The position numbers and the translations under genes were made by a program. Below, one piece after another: positions 1-14,017 of a stretch of DNA of 64,000 nucleotides (position 1 is the stretch's first letter; every line of letters starts with the position of its first letter). The DNA comes from Porphyrobacter sp. ULC335 (GTDB lineage Bacteria > Pseudomonadota > Alphaproteobacteria > Sphingomonadales > Sphingomonadaceae). The notes beneath the pieces are model-generated. The model did not search any database. It saw only the letters and a program-made list of their open reading frames with translations, and had not been told where the DNA came from. Location of the stretch: NCBI RefSeq assembly GCF_025917005.1, contig NZ_CP078091.1, positions 310,001-374,000 on the forward strand, read 5' to 3'.

Positions 1-1874
1 GTGCCTACATCATCGGCTTCGGCGGCGAGGTGTCCAGCGATGGCGGAGTGATCCGCTGGAACCCGGGAGAGAAGATCGAAGCGACGGCCTTCGATACCCC
101 GGTCGTCGGGTGGCGCGGCGCGCGGGTCAACACGCTGCGGTTGTGGAGCGCGACTGCGGTGGACCCGATCCAGCTTGCCGCCTTCAACGCGGGCGACCAC
201 GCCGGGGCGCTTGCCGCGCAGGTGCGGGCCGATAGTCTGGTGCGGGTGCTCTACCCGGCTGACTCCACCCCCGCCGGTCAGGAATTGCGGCTGCGGCAGG
301 AGTTCTTCTTCTCTTCCGCATCGATCCAGGACATCGTGCGGCGCCATATCCAGTATCATGGCGACATCCGCACCCTGCCGGACAAGGCGGCGATCCAGCT
401 CAACGACACCCACCCCTCGGTCGCGGTGGCAGAGCTGATGCGGCTGCTGATGGATGAACAGCACCTCGCCTTCGAAGAGGCATGGGGCATCACGCGGCGT
501 ACCATCGGCTATACCAACCACACCCTGCTGCCCGAAGCGCTGGAAAGCTGGCCGCTGCCGCTCTTCGAACGGATGCTGCCGCGCCATATGCAGATCATCT
601 ATGCCATCAATGCCACGGTGCTGCGCGAGGCGCGCAAGGCGGGGCTGGATGATGCCGCCATCGCTGCGATCTCGCTGATCGACGAACATGGCGAGCGGCG
701 CGTGCGAATGGCGAACCTCGCTTTCGTTGGCGCGCATTCGGTCAATGGCGTGGCTGCGCTGCACACCGATCTGATGAAGCAGACGGTGTTCGCCGACCTG
801 CACAAGCTTTACCCCGAGCGGATCAACAACAAGACCAACGGCGTCACCCCGCGGCGCTGGCTGCACCAGTCAAACCCGCGTCTGACCGGGCTGATCCGTG
901 AAGGCATCGGCGATGGCTTCATGGCCGATGCCGAACAGCTTGCCAGCCTTTCGAAATTCGCTGGCGACGCTGCCTTTGGCGAGCGGGTGGACGAGATCAA
1001 GCGCGCCAACAAGGTCGATCTGTCGAACACCTTGCGCGAGTTGACCGGCATCCGCCTCGATCCCGATGCGCTCTTCGATGTGCAGATCAAGCGCATCCAT
1101 GAATACAAGCGCCAGCTGCTCAATCTGATCGAGACAGTGGCGCTGTATGACCAGATCCGCAGCCATCCCGAACGCGACTGGGTGCCGCGGGTGAAGATCT
1201 TCGGCGGCAAGGCGGCGCCGACCTATCACAACGCCAAACTGATCATCAAACTCGCCAATGATATCGCCCGGCGGATCAATAGCGATCCTTCGGTGGGCGA
1301 GGTGCTGAAGGTCGTGTTCGTTCCGAACTATAACGTCAGTCTGGCCGAACGGATCATCCCGGCAGCTGACCTGTCGGAGCAAATCTCCACTGCGGGGATG
1401 GAGGCTTCGGGCACCGGCAACATGAAGTTCGCCTTCAACGGCGCGCTGACCATCGGGACGCTCGACGGGGCCAACATCGAGATCATGGAGCGGGTCGGGC
1501 GCGAGAATATCGTGATCTTCGGTCTTACCGCCGAAGAAGTCGCGGCCAAGCGCGCCGATGGCTATGCTCCGCGTGAAGTGATCGCAGGATCGCGCGAGTT
1601 GGCGCAGGCCGTCCACTCGATCGCCAGCGGCGTGTTCAGCCCGGACGAACCAGACCGTTACAAGGGGTTGATGGACGCGCTCTACAACTCCGACTGGTTC
1701 ATGGTGGCCGCCGATTTCGATGCCTATGCCGCCGCCCAGCGCGAGGTTGACCGGCGCTGGTGCGACCGCACGGCGTGGCGCAAGTCGGCGATCATGAACA
1801 TCGCCAATGTCGGCTGGTTCTCGTCCGACCGCACCATCGGCGAATATGCGCGCGAGATCTGGGGCGTGCTGTGA
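1..1874 (+). CDS. glgP: Glycogen phosphorylase, C-terminal part (5' end outside window)
   Basis: PLP-dependent glycogen/alpha-glucan phosphorylase, which releases glucose-1-phosphate from glycogen ends. The frame is open from base 3 and the window begins inside the gene; about 623 residues are present of a usual ~800. The PLP-site motif EASGTGNMKFAFNGAL is visible, with the Schiff-base lysine codon at 1425-1427, followed by the family sequence GTLDGANIEI. Upstream, QIKRIHEYKRQ and the GGKAAPTYHNAK segment are also characteristic. It is the first visible gene of the glycogen operon, and its stop overlaps the glgB start by 4 bases (GTGA). Family assignment is certain; only the N-terminus is missing. 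Confidence 0.96.
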   Translation, partial: AYIIGFGGEVSSDGGVIRWNPGEKIEATAFDTPVVGWRGARVNTLRLWSATAVDPIQLAAFNAGDHAGALAAQVRADSLVRVLYPADSTPAGQELRLRQEFFFSSASIQDIVRRHIQYHGDIRTLPDKAAIQLNDTHPSVAVAELMRLLMDEQHLAFEEAWGITRRTIGYTNHTLLPEALESWPLPLFERMLPRHMQIIYAINATVLREARKAGLDDAAIAAISLIDEHGERRVRMANLAFVGAHSVNGVAALHTDLMKQTVFADLHKLYPERINNKTNGVTPRRWLHQSNPRLTGLIREGIGDGFMADAEQLASLSKFAGDAAFGERVDEIKRANKVDLSNTLRELTGIRLDPDALFDVQIKRIHEYKRQLLNLIETVALYDQIRSHPERDWVPRVKIFGGKAAPTYHNAKLIIKLANDIARRINSDPSVGEVLKVVFVPNYNVSLAERIIPAADLSEQISTAGMEASGTGNMKFAFNGALTIGTLDGANIEIMERVGRENIVIFGLTAEEVAAKRADGYAPREVIAGSRELAQAVHSIASGVFSPDEPDRYKGLMDALYNSDWFMVAADFDAYAAAQREVDRRWCDRTAWRKSAIMNIANVGWFSSDRTIGEYAREIWGVL

Positions 1875-4033
1875 AGCCACCGCCCGAGGCCATCGCAGCG
1901 CTGATTGACGGAACGCATACCGATCCGTTTGCGCTGCTGGGGCCGCATGACGGGCCGGAAGGCACCTTTGCCCGCGCGATCCTGCACGGCGCGGAAGAGG
2001 CCGAAGCCTTCTCGCTGAAAGGTGGGCGGTTGGGCCGGATGACGCGGGTGGATGGCCCGCTGTTCGAAGGCATTCTGCGCGGAAAGCCCAAGCCGATCCG
2101 CTATCGCTGCCGCTCTGCCGGTGCCGAATGGTGGGTGACCGATCCTTACAGCTTCGGCCCGGTGCTTGGGCCCATGGACGATTTCCTGATCGCCGAGGGC
2201 ACGCATTTCCGCCTGTTCGACAAGCTGGGCGCGCATGTGATCGAGCATGAGGGCGCGGCTGGCGTCCACTTCGCGGTCTGGGCACCCAATGCCCTCAGCG
2301 TGAATCTAGTCGGCGATTTCAACGGCTGGAACGGCGCCGCGCACATGTTGCGCCGCCGGGCCGACATTGGCGTATGGGAGATCTTCGTCCCCGACATCGG
2401 GGAAGGCACCGCCTACAAATACCGCATCACCGGCGCGGACGGCACGGTGCTGCCGCTAAAGGCCGATCCCTTCGCCTTCGCCAGCGAGCTGCGCCCCAAG
2501 ACCGCCTCGATCGTGGCCCGTCCCGGCAAGCGCGAATGGGGCGACGCTGCCCACCGCAAGCATTGGGCCAGCGTCGATCCCCGCCGCGAGGCGATTGCGA
2601 TTTACGAAGTCCACCCCGGATCATGGCAGCGCGACGACAATGGCTGGTTCCTGAGCTGGGACGAAATGGCCGCGCGGCTGATCCCTTACGTGACCGAAAT
2701 GGGCTTCACCCATATCGAATTCCTGCCGGTCTCCGAACACCCCTATGACCCGAGCTGGGGCTACCAGACCACCGGGCTTTATGCCCCTTCGGCCCGGTTT
2801 GGCGATGTCGAGGGCTTCGCGCGCTTCGTCGATGGCGCACACCGCGCGGGCGTGGGCGTGTTGATCGACTGGGTGCCTGCGCACTTCCCCGTCGACGAAC
2901 ACGGCCTCGCCCGCTTCGACGGAACCGCGCTCTACGAACACGAAGACCCGCGGCTCGGTTTCCATCCCGACTGGAACACCGCGATCTACAATTTCGGGCG
3001 CAAGGAAGTGCGCTCCTTCCTCGTCAACAATGCGCTGTTCTGGGCCGAACAGTACCATGTCGACGGGCTGCGCGTGGATGCGGTCGCCTCGATGCTTTAC
3101 CGGGATTACTCCCGCAAAGCGGACGAATGGATCCCCAATGCCGAGGGCGGGCGCGAGAACTGGGAAGCGGTCGAATTCATGCGCGCCACCAACCGCGCGC
3201 TGTATGGCTCCCACGCAGGCGTGATGACGATTGCCGAAGAATCGACGTCGTGGCCGGGCGTGTCCCAGCCCGCTTTCGATGAAGGGCCGCGCACTGCGCT
3301 CGGCTTCGGGTTCAAGTGGAACATGGGCTTCATGCACGACACGCTGCAATACATGGCGCGTGATCCGATCCACCGCCGCTACCACCATGACGAGATCACC
3401 TTCGGCCTCGTTTATGCCTTCTCCGAGAATTTCGTCCTGCCACTGAGCCACGACGAGGTGGTGCACGGCAAGGGCACGATCCTCGGCAAGATGAGCGGCG
3501 ATGACTGGCAGCAATTCGCCAATCTGCGCGCCTACTATGCGATCATGTGGGGCTATCCCGGCAAGAAGCTGTTGTTCATGGGGCAGGAATTCGCCCAGCG
3601 CCGCGAGTGGAGCGAAGAGCGGGCGCTCGACTGGGAGCTGATGGACGCGCCCGCGCATCGCGGCGTGGCCGACCTGATCCGCGACCTGAACCGCCTTTAC
3701 CGCAGCACCCCCGCGCTCCATGCGCGCGATTGCGAGGGCGAGGGGTTCAGCTGGCTGATTGCGGACGATGCGGAGAATTCGGTCTTCGCATGGCTGCGCA
3801 TGGCACCGGGCGAGGCTCCCGTCGCGGTGATCGCCAACATGACGCCCGCGCTCCACACCGCATACCGCGTGCCGCTACCGCATGATGGGACATGGGCTGA
3901 AGTGCTCAACAGCGACGCGCAAATCTACGGCGGCAGCGGACAGGGTAATCTGGGCAGCGTCATCGCAAAGGACGGCGCGGCGCATATCGTCCTGCCGCCG
4001 CTCGCCACGATAATGCTGCAATTCACAGGATAA
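1871..4033 (+). CDS. glgB: 1,4-alpha-glucan branching enzyme GlgB
   Basis: Creates alpha-1,6 branches in glycogen. 720 residues, normal for a two-module bacterial GlgB: N-terminal CBM48 modules (about 1-230, ending near VGDFNGWNG) and a GH13 catalytic barrel. Catalytic regions are intact: DWVPAHFP near residue 333, GLRVDAV with the nucleophile Asp near 403, AEEST with the acid/base Glu near 456-457, and [11 protein letters not shown] near 530. I chose the GTG at 1871, which overlaps the glgP stop. It gives a protein of family length, whereas the longer open frame upstream lies inside glgP. Translationally coupled to glgP; glgC follows after 37 bases. Confidence 0.96.
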   Translation: MKPPPEAIAALIDGTHTDPFALLGPHDGPEGTFARAILHGAEEAEAFSLKGGRLGRMTRVDGPLFEGILRGKPKPIRYRCRSAGAEWWVTDPYSFGPVLGPMDDFLIAEGTHFRLFDKLGAHVIEHEGAAGVHFAVWAPNALSVNLVGDFNGWNGAAHMLRRRADIGVWEIFVPDIGEGTAYKYRITGADGTVLPLKADPFAFASELRPKTASIVARPGKREWGDAAHRKHWASVDPRREAIAIYEVHPGSWQRDDNGWFLSWDEMAARLIPYVTEMGFTHIEFLPVSEHPYDPSWGYQTTGLYAPSARFGDVEGFARFVDGAHRAGVGVLIDWVPAHFPVDEHGLARFDGTALYEHEDPRLGFHPDWNTAIYNFGRKEVRSFLVNNALFWAEQYHVDGLRVDAVASMLYRDYSRKADEWIPNAEGGRENWEAVEFMRATNRALYGSHAGVMTIAEESTSWPGVSQPAFDEGPRTALGFGFKWNMGFMHDTLQYMARDPIHRRYHHDEITFGLVYAFSENFVLPLSHDEVVHGKGTILGKMSGDDWQQFANLRAYYAIMWGYPGKKLLFMGQEFAQRREWSEERALDWELMDAPAHRGVADLIRDLNRLYRSTPALHARDCEGEGFSWLIADDAENSVFAWLRMAPGEAPVAVIANMTPALHTAYRVPLPHDGTWAEVLNSDAQIYGGSGQGNLGSVIAKDGAAHIVLPPLATIMLQFTG

Positions 4034-4070
4034 GAAGGCGCAAAAGCCAAATCCACGGGGAGAGACTGGG

Positions 4071-5332
4071 ATGATCGAGAGGACTTCGGGGCGGCCGCTG
4101 GCACGTGATGCCATGGCCTATGTGCTGGCTGGCGGACGCGGCAGCAGGCTGATGGAACTGACCGACCGCCGCGCCAAGCCTGCGGTCTATTTCGGCGGCA
4201 AATCGCGCATCATCGATTTCGCGCTGTCGAACGCGATCAACTCCGGCATCCGGCGTATCGGCGTGGCGACGCAGTACAAGGCGCACTCGCTGATCCGCCA
4301 CATGCAGCGCGGCTGGAACTTCATGCGTCCGGAACGCAACGAAAGTTTCGACATTCTCCCAGCCAGCCAGCGTGTGTCGGAAAACCAGTGGTACGAAGGC
4401 ACGGCGGACGCGGTGTTCCAGAACATCGACATCATCGCCGCCCACGCGCCCAAATACATGGTGATCCTCGCCGGCGACCACATCTACAAGATGGACTACG
4501 AATTGATGCTGCAACAGCACGTCAATTCGGGCGCGGATGTCACGATTGGCTGCCTGGTGGTGCCGCGCATGGAAGCGACCGGGTTCGGCGTGATGCAGGT
4601 GGACGGGGCCGACAACATCACAGCCTTCGTCGAGAAGCCCAAAGACCCGCCGGGCATTCCGGGGGACGAGGGCATGGCGCTCGCCTCGATGGGCATCTAC
4701 GTCTTCAACACCGATTTCCTGTTCGAACAATTGCTGCGCGATGCCGACGATCCGGCGTCCAGCCGCGATTTCGGCGGGGACATCATCCCTTACATCGTCA
4801 AGCACGGCAAAGCAGTCGCCCACCGCTTCACCAGCAGCTGCATCCGCGCAGCGGAAGAGATCGAGGAATACTGGCGCGATGTCGGCACGCTGGATGCCTA
4901 TTTCGAAGCCAATCTCGACCTCACGGACACGGTGCCCAAACTCAACCTCTATGACCGCGACTGGCCGATCTGGACCGATGCGGTGGTCGCGGCCCCGGCC
5001 AAGTTCGTCCATGACGAGGACGGGCGGCGTGGCTTTGCGGTGTCATCGCTGGTGTCGGGGGATTGCATCATCTCGGGCAGCGAAGTGCGCCGCAGCCTGC
5101 TGTTCACCGGGGTCAAGATCGGCAGCTATTCGAACGTCAGCGAGGCGGTGATCCTGCCCTATTGCAACATCGGTCGCGGCGCGAAGCTCAGCAAGGTGAT
5201 CATCGATTCCGGCGTGCGCATTCCCGAAGGCATGGTGATTGGCGAGGACCCGGTGCTGGATGCGCAGCGCTTCCGCGTGTCGGAGAAAGGCGTGGTGCTC
5301 GTCACCCGCGACATGATGGCGCGCTTGAAACT

Positions 5333-5336
<4 letters not shown>
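4071..5336 (+). CDS. glgC: Glucose-1-phosphate adenylyltransferase (ADP-glucose pyrophosphorylase)
   Basis: Makes ADP-glucose from glucose-1-phosphate and ATP, the committed step of bacterial glycogen synthesis. 421 residues, full length. The N-terminal nucleotidyltransferase motif [11 protein letters not shown] lies near residues 17-27, followed by [15 protein letters not shown], the ATP/Glc1P-site GTADAVFQN and the [11 protein letters not shown] motif. A C-terminal left-handed beta-helix region (about 300-421) is consistent with allosteric regulation. The start follows a clear GGGGAGAG Shine-Dalgarno. Its stop overlaps the glgA start (ATGA). Confidence 0.97.
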
Positions 5337-10196
<4,860 letters not shown>

Positions 10197-10267
10197 CGCG
10201 CCCAGGCATGGCGGTTTTTCGGTTAGGTACCTGACGATACCAAGTATCTTGCTTGCATGCTTGTCAC

Positions 10268-10296
10268 TTGACGGTGTGCTCCGCTTGGCAGATGAT
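10268..10296 (+). promoter_or_regulatory. Possible sigma-70-type promoter upstream of the BLUF gene
   Basis: TTGACG at 10268-10273 is followed after exactly 17 bases by GATGAT at 10291-10296. The -35 is good and the -10 mediocre. It would serve the BLUF gene that starts 174 bases downstream. Pattern match only; it competes with the reading of the same bases as the start of a small ORF at 10292. Confidence 0.25.
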
Positions 10297-10441
10297 CCGA
10301 CTCACCCCGAAAAGGACAATCGTCACGGGTGCAGGCGAGGCCGTTACAGCCGCAGTGTCGCCAGCGATAATATGGTGGTGGATGGGGATCGTCTGCCTGG
10401 TTCTACTGGTCGTGCGCTGGCTCGTCCTGTCCAACTCGTGA
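10292..10441 (+). CDS. Possible small single-span membrane protein (unrecognised)
   Basis: A 49-residue open frame beginning MIRLTPKRT. It ends in a strongly hydrophobic stretch (about residues 23-45, SPAIIWWWMGIVCLVLLVV) flanked by basic residues, which would suit a single transmembrane helix. It lies between glgX and the BLUF gene in an otherwise gene-free interval, and its stop is 28 bases before the BLUF ATG. No clear Shine-Dalgarno is seen before the ATG; an in-frame ATG at 10253 would add 13 residues. I do not recognise it, and it may be a chance ORF. Confidence 0.3.
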   Translation: MIRLTPKRTIVTGAGEAVTAAVSPAIIWWWMGIVCLVLLVVRWLVLSNS

Positions 10442-10469
10442 TCCCCGGTCGCAGACGAGGGGATGAGTG

Positions 10470-11525
10470 ATGTTGCAGAGTTCCGGCAGCGAAGCAGACG
10501 ATACCGAATGGATCGGCTGTCTGACGTATAAAAGCGTCGCCACGGCCGCCCCCAGCAATCACGATCTGCGCGCGCTGGTGGGCAAGGCCCGAATGCGCAA
10601 CCGGAACATGAGCATCACCGGAATGCTGCTCTATGAAACCGGTTCATTCCTGCAGACGCTTGAAGGGCCGCCAGACAAGCTGGGCGCGCTCTGGACCTCG
10701 ATCAAGCAGGACAGCCGTCACGACCATATCGAGGTTCTGAGCGAACATATCGCCCCCGCGCGGCTGTTTTCGGATTGGGATCTTCTGCTGCACAGCCGGC
10801 TCGATCCGGCGCAACCGCAGCGCATGCCCGACCGGCCGGCACCGGTTGCTGTCGCAGGCCACATCGACAAGCTCGTCGATATGGCGCTGAATGCCGATGA
10901 TATCGGCATCAACGCCTTCATCGCATCGTTGGCGGAGCAAGGCTGGACCAGCAGCGCCATCATCACCTTGCTGATCGAGCCGACGGCGCGGGCAATGGGT
11001 GACGCCTGGTTTGCCGATGATTGCAGCGAGCTCGATCTGACCATCGGGCTGAGCATGCTGCAACTGGCAGGCCATGCCGTGCGCTACGAAGCCAGCGGAC
11101 AGTCCATCGGCAACAACCGTTACAGCATCCTGCTGGCGACCGCGCCGGGCGAACAGCACATGCTGGGCACCTCGCTACTGGCGGACCAGTTTACCGATGC
11201 CGGGTGGCTGGTAGAAATGGCGTTCCCCGGCAGTGACGAAGCGCTGGCCAATCAGCTGAGCGCCCAGCACCCCGATGCCGTCGATATCGGCTTGTCGGAC
11301 GCCATGCCCCGTCACCACGCGCTCGACAGGCTGCGCGCGACGATCGGTCACACCCGGCTTGCCGTGCCCGATCAGCCGACCGTGATTTCGGTGGGCGGGC
11401 GCCTGTTCGCCGAGGCGGCGGAAACGGCCCTGTCCGTCGGCGCTGACCACGCGCGCATGACTGCGGCAGGCGCAAGCATCCGCATGGCTGAGCTCGTCAA
11501 GCAAAGCCGCGCGCGCAGACGCTAG
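10470..11525 (+). CDS. BLUF blue-light photoreceptor with C-terminal B12/SCHIC-like (AppA/AerR-type) domain
   Basis: Flavin-based light sensor. Residues 13-108 form a BLUF domain with the photocycle residues at AppA spacing: Tyr20, Asn44, Gln62 and Trp103. The Met that follows the Trp in AppA (WxM) is Leu105 here. Residues ~115-205 form a helical domain containing MGDAWFADDCSELDLTIGL, as in PpaA/AerR/AppA proteins. Residues ~215-345 look like a B12-binding Rossmann fold with E228-x-H230-x-x-G233 in place of DxHxxG, so the ligand could be cobalamin or heme. There is no Cys-rich AppA-like tail. The ATG at 10470 follows GAGGGG; GTG 10467 is the alternative. A role in light/redox control of gene expression is inferred. 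Confidence 0.88.
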   Translation: MLQSSGSEADDTEWIGCLTYKSVATAAPSNHDLRALVGKARMRNRNMSITGMLLYETGSFLQTLEGPPDKLGALWTSIKQDSRHDHIEVLSEHIAPARLFSDWDLLLHSRLDPAQPQRMPDRPAPVAVAGHIDKLVDMALNADDIGINAFIASLAEQGWTSSAIITLLIEPTARAMGDAWFADDCSELDLTIGLSMLQLAGHAVRYEASGQSIGNNRYSILLATAPGEQHMLGTSLLADQFTDAGWLVEMAFPGSDEALANQLSAQHPDAVDIGLSDAMPRHHALDRLRATIGHTRLAVPDQPTVISVGGRLFAEAAETALSVGADHARMTAAGASIRMAELVKQSRARRR

Positions 11526-11544
11526 GCGGAGCGCTCCGTCCGCC
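11525..11544 (+). terminator. Weak candidate terminator behind the BLUF gene
   Basis: GGCGGA (11525-11530) pairs with TCCGCC (11539-11544) and contains the perfect palindrome CGGAGCGCTCCG. There is no U-tract. It lies directly after the BLUF stop codon. Confidence 0.3.
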
Positions 11545-11760
11545 AGACCGAGGCGAACCCGACAATTCGTATGACGCACGAATTTAACGCTTGCGTGCAA
11601 AGAGGTGTCCATGGATGAAGCCGCGGAGGCCCGCACGGGTCTCATCGGGGATCACCAATGCGCAGCACAGGATGCTTGTCATTCCTTGTGCAATTGAACG
11701 GAAAATTGCCTCCGTTTGTGTGAACCGCACGGGACAGCGGTCTGACGCAGACGCCAGCAC

Positions 11761-12822
11761 ATGAACCTGGAATTTGCTGTCTTGAATAAGAATATGACGT
11801 TCGATCACAATTCCGCTGCGCAAGAAGCCGCACCGGATCCGCGCCACCTGATGGCCGCCCTCAAGCCCTTTTCGATCCCGAGCACCGGGCGGAGCGTCTG
11901 GGAACTGGCGGCAACGCTGGTGCCTTTTGCCGCTGCCATCCTGGTGATGCTGATCGCCATCGACGCGGGCTATTACATCGCGCTGGTGCTCTCTCCGGTC
12001 GCGGGCTTGCTGCTGCTGAGAGCCTTCATCATTCAGCACGATTGTGGCCACAGCGCGTTCTTTGCCAAGCGGGCAGGCAATGACTGGACCGGCAGAGCGC
12101 TGGGCGTCCTGACCTTCACGCCCTATGATTGCTGGCGCCGGTCGCACACGCTCCACCATGCCAACACCGGCAACCTTGATGCTCGCGGATATGGCGATGT
12201 CGACACTCTGACGGTTCGCGAGTTCCAGTCGCGCAGCCCGATGCAACGGTTCTGGTATCGTGTTTACCGTCATCCGGTGGTGCTGTTCGGGATTGGCCCC
12301 GCCTACCTGTTCCTGCTGCGCCACCGCCTGCCGATCGGGTTGATGCGGGCAGGATCGCAATACTGGGTCAGCGCTTTGGCGACCAACCTTGTCACTGCGG
12401 CGATCCTTGGCGGTCTTGTCTGGGCGTTCGGGCTGACCGCGACCGTTCTGGCCATCATTCCGGCGCTGCTGATCGCGGCGTCCACAGGCGTCTGGCTGTT
12501 CTACATCCAGCACCAGTTCGAAGACGCGCACTGGGATTCGCGGAAAGACTGGTCGTTCCACGAGGCTGCCTTGCATGGCAGCTCCCATCTCGATCTGCCG
12601 CAGCCGCTGCGCTGGTTCACCGGGAATATCGGTATCCACCACGTGCACCATTTGATGAGCCGGATCCCGTTCTATCGCTTGCCCGAAGTGCTCAAGGCCT
12701 TTCCCGAACTGCGCGGACTGAACCGCTTCACCATGTCGCAGACGCTCCGTCCGCTGATGCTCACCTTGTGGGATGAGGAAAAGCGCAAGCTTGTGACGTT
12801 CCGGGATGCTGCGACGAGCTGA
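11761..12822 (+). CDS. Membrane fatty acid desaturase (omega-6/delta-12 type)
   Basis: Integral-membrane di-iron desaturase that introduces double bonds in acyl chains, or possibly acts on a carotenoid-like lipid. 353 residues. The three histidine boxes are HDCGH (about residue 95), HTLHH (about 131) and HHVHH (about 292), with four or more hydrophobic membrane segments between them. The ATG at 11761 lacks a strong ribosome site; a start at 11794 (MTFDHNS) is equally possible. It stands alone, 235 bases behind the BLUF gene, and converges on mrpG with only 24 bases between. Confidence 0.9.
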   Translation: MNLEFAVLNKNMTFDHNSAAQEAAPDPRHLMAALKPFSIPSTGRSVWELAATLVPFAAAILVMLIAIDAGYYIALVLSPVAGLLLLRAFIIQHDCGHSAFFAKRAGNDWTGRALGVLTFTPYDCWRRSHTLHHANTGNLDARGYGDVDTLTVREFQSRSPMQRFWYRVYRHPVVLFGIGPAYLFLLRHRLPIGLMRAGSQYWVSALATNLVTAAILGGLVWAFGLTATVLAIIPALLIAASTGVWLFYIQHQFEDAHWDSRKDWSFHEAALHGSSHLDLPQPLRWFTGNIGIHHVHHLMSRIPFYRLPEVLKAFPELRGLNRFTMSQTLRPLMLTLWDEEKRKLVTFRDAATS

Positions 12823-12846
12823 AGCGCCGGGGTACGGTAACGCGCC

Positions 12847-13269
12847 CTAATCGCCCGCGAAGTCTCCGGGCGTTCCATCATGCGGGGCCTCATGCGTAGC
12901 CCAGTCGGCGCCGCCCGGCGGAGGGGCAGGTTGATCTGCGGGACCGGGCGCCTCGCTCGCCTCGCCCTGCCGCAGCCGGTGCAGGTGCACCTTGGCAATC
13001 ATGTTGGCGCTGATCGGCGCGGTCATGAACAGGAACAGCGAAACCAGCAGCTCGTGGGTGGTCCACACCCCCTCGACTAGCTGGAACCACAATACGGAAC
13101 CAAGCAGCACCGCTCCCAGCCCCAGCGTCGTCGCCTTGGTGGGGCCGTGGAGCCGCTCCATCAGCGAAGGCAGGCGCACCAGCCCCCAACTGCCCACCAG
13201 CGCAAAACCGCCGCCAAGCAGGATCAGCGCGCTCACCATCACCTCGGCAAAAGGCACAGCCGCGCTCAT
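12847..13269 (-). CDS. mrpG: Mrp Na+/H+ antiporter subunit G
   Basis: Small membrane subunit (MnhG/PhaG) of the multisubunit cation/proton antiporter. 140 residues with three hydrophobic segments in the first ~95; the typical RLPSLMERLHGPTKATTLG segment is present. A hydrophilic Pro/Ala/Gly-rich tail of ~45 residues is longer than usual. Last gene of the operon; the start overlaps the mrpF stop by 4 bases. Confidence 0.93.
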   Translation of the reverse strand: MSAAVPFAEVMVSALILLGGGFALVGSWGLVRLPSLMERLHGPTKATTLGLGAVLLGSVLWFQLVEGVWTTHELLVSLFLFMTAPISANMIAKVHLHRLRQGEASEAPGPADQPAPPPGGADWATHEAPHDGTPGDFAGD

Positions 13270-13535
13270 TCGATGATGTCCCCGCGCAGCAGGAACTTGG
13301 CATAGGCGACCGTCCCGACAAAGCCGACCATCGCCAGCAGCAGCGCCGCTTCAAAGGACGTGCCGCTGCCCTCGGCGATGCCGGTGAGCACGATCAATCC
13401 GATCACGTTGATGACCATCGTATCGAGCGCGAGGATGCGGTCGGCGACACCCGGCCCCTTGAACAGCCGCCACAGGTTCATCGCCAGCGCCAGGCCGAAC
13501 GCGGCAAAGCCGAAGGCGAGCGCATATGCGATCAT
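13266..13535 (-). CDS. mrpF: Mrp Na+/H+ antiporter subunit F
   Basis: 89-residue MnhF/PhaF membrane subunit with three predicted helices. The conserved GPGVADRILALDTM motif lies around residues 28-41. It overlaps mrpE upstream and mrpG downstream by 4 bases each, which suggests coupled translation of stoichiometric subunits. Confidence 0.94.
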   Translation of the reverse strand: MIAYALAFGFAAFGLALAMNLWRLFKGPGVADRILALDTMVINVIGLIVLTGIAEGSGTSFEAALLLAMVGFVGTVAYAKFLLRGDIIE

Positions 13536-14017
13536 GCGAAGATCTCCTTCAGCCGCGCTTCGTATCGCACCTTGGCCTTCGCGACCTCACCAGCCGGATC
13601 CGGCGCGTGGAGCGCATGGACGAGCAGATATTTCCCGCAAGCCGAAACATCGACCGAGACCGTGCCGGGGGTGAGGCTGATCGTCCCGGCAAACACCGTG
13701 ATCGCCTCGGGTGAGGTCAGTTCAAGCGGGATCGTCAGCCACGCAGGGCGCAGGTCGCGGGTGGGCTTGAACAGGATGATCGCGGCAACCTGGAAATTGG
13801 CGACCACGATGTCCCGGACGACCAATCCGACGTAGATGAAGGCTGGCAGGAACCGCACACGGGGCCGCCCGGGCCACCACGGCGCGGTCAGAACCGGCAC
13901 CAGCACGCCGACCACCAGCCCGAGAAACAGTGCGCCGAAGGTCAGGTCATTGACCATCACGACCCATAACACGACCAGCAGAACGGTAAGACCGGGATGG
14001 GGCAGCAGGCGGCTCAT
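13532..14017 (-). CDS. mrpE: Mrp Na+/H+ antiporter subunit E
   Basis: 161-residue MnhE/PhaE subunit starting MSRLLPHPGLTV. N-terminal hydrophobic helices, then the family segment around ITVFAGTISLTPGTVSVDV and YLLVHALH. The chosen ATG at 14017 overlaps the mrpD stop by 4 bases; the much longer upstream open frame is a shadow of mrpD. The C-terminus is a charged cytoplasmic tail. Confidence 0.93.
   Translation of the reverse strand: MSRLLPHPGLTVLLVVLWVVMVNDLTFGALFLGLVVGVLVPVLTAPWWPGRPRVRFLPAFIYVGLVVRDIVVANFQVAAIILFKPTRDLRPAWLTIPLELTSPEAITVFAGTISLTPGTVSVDVSACGKYLLVHALHAPDPAGEVAKAKVRYEARLKEIFA

Noticed and set aside
870..2285. Long antisense ORF opposite glgP/glgB (471 codons)
   Set aside because: Arg/Pro/His-rich translation typical of the shadow frame of a GC-rich gene; glgP and glgB on the other strand have all family motifs.
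2621..3856. Long antisense ORF opposite glgB
   Set aside because: Shadow of the glgB reading frame; no recognisable domain.
11584..12651. 355-codon ORF opposite the desaturase
   Set aside because: The desaturase has three intact His boxes; the opposite frame is low-complexity.
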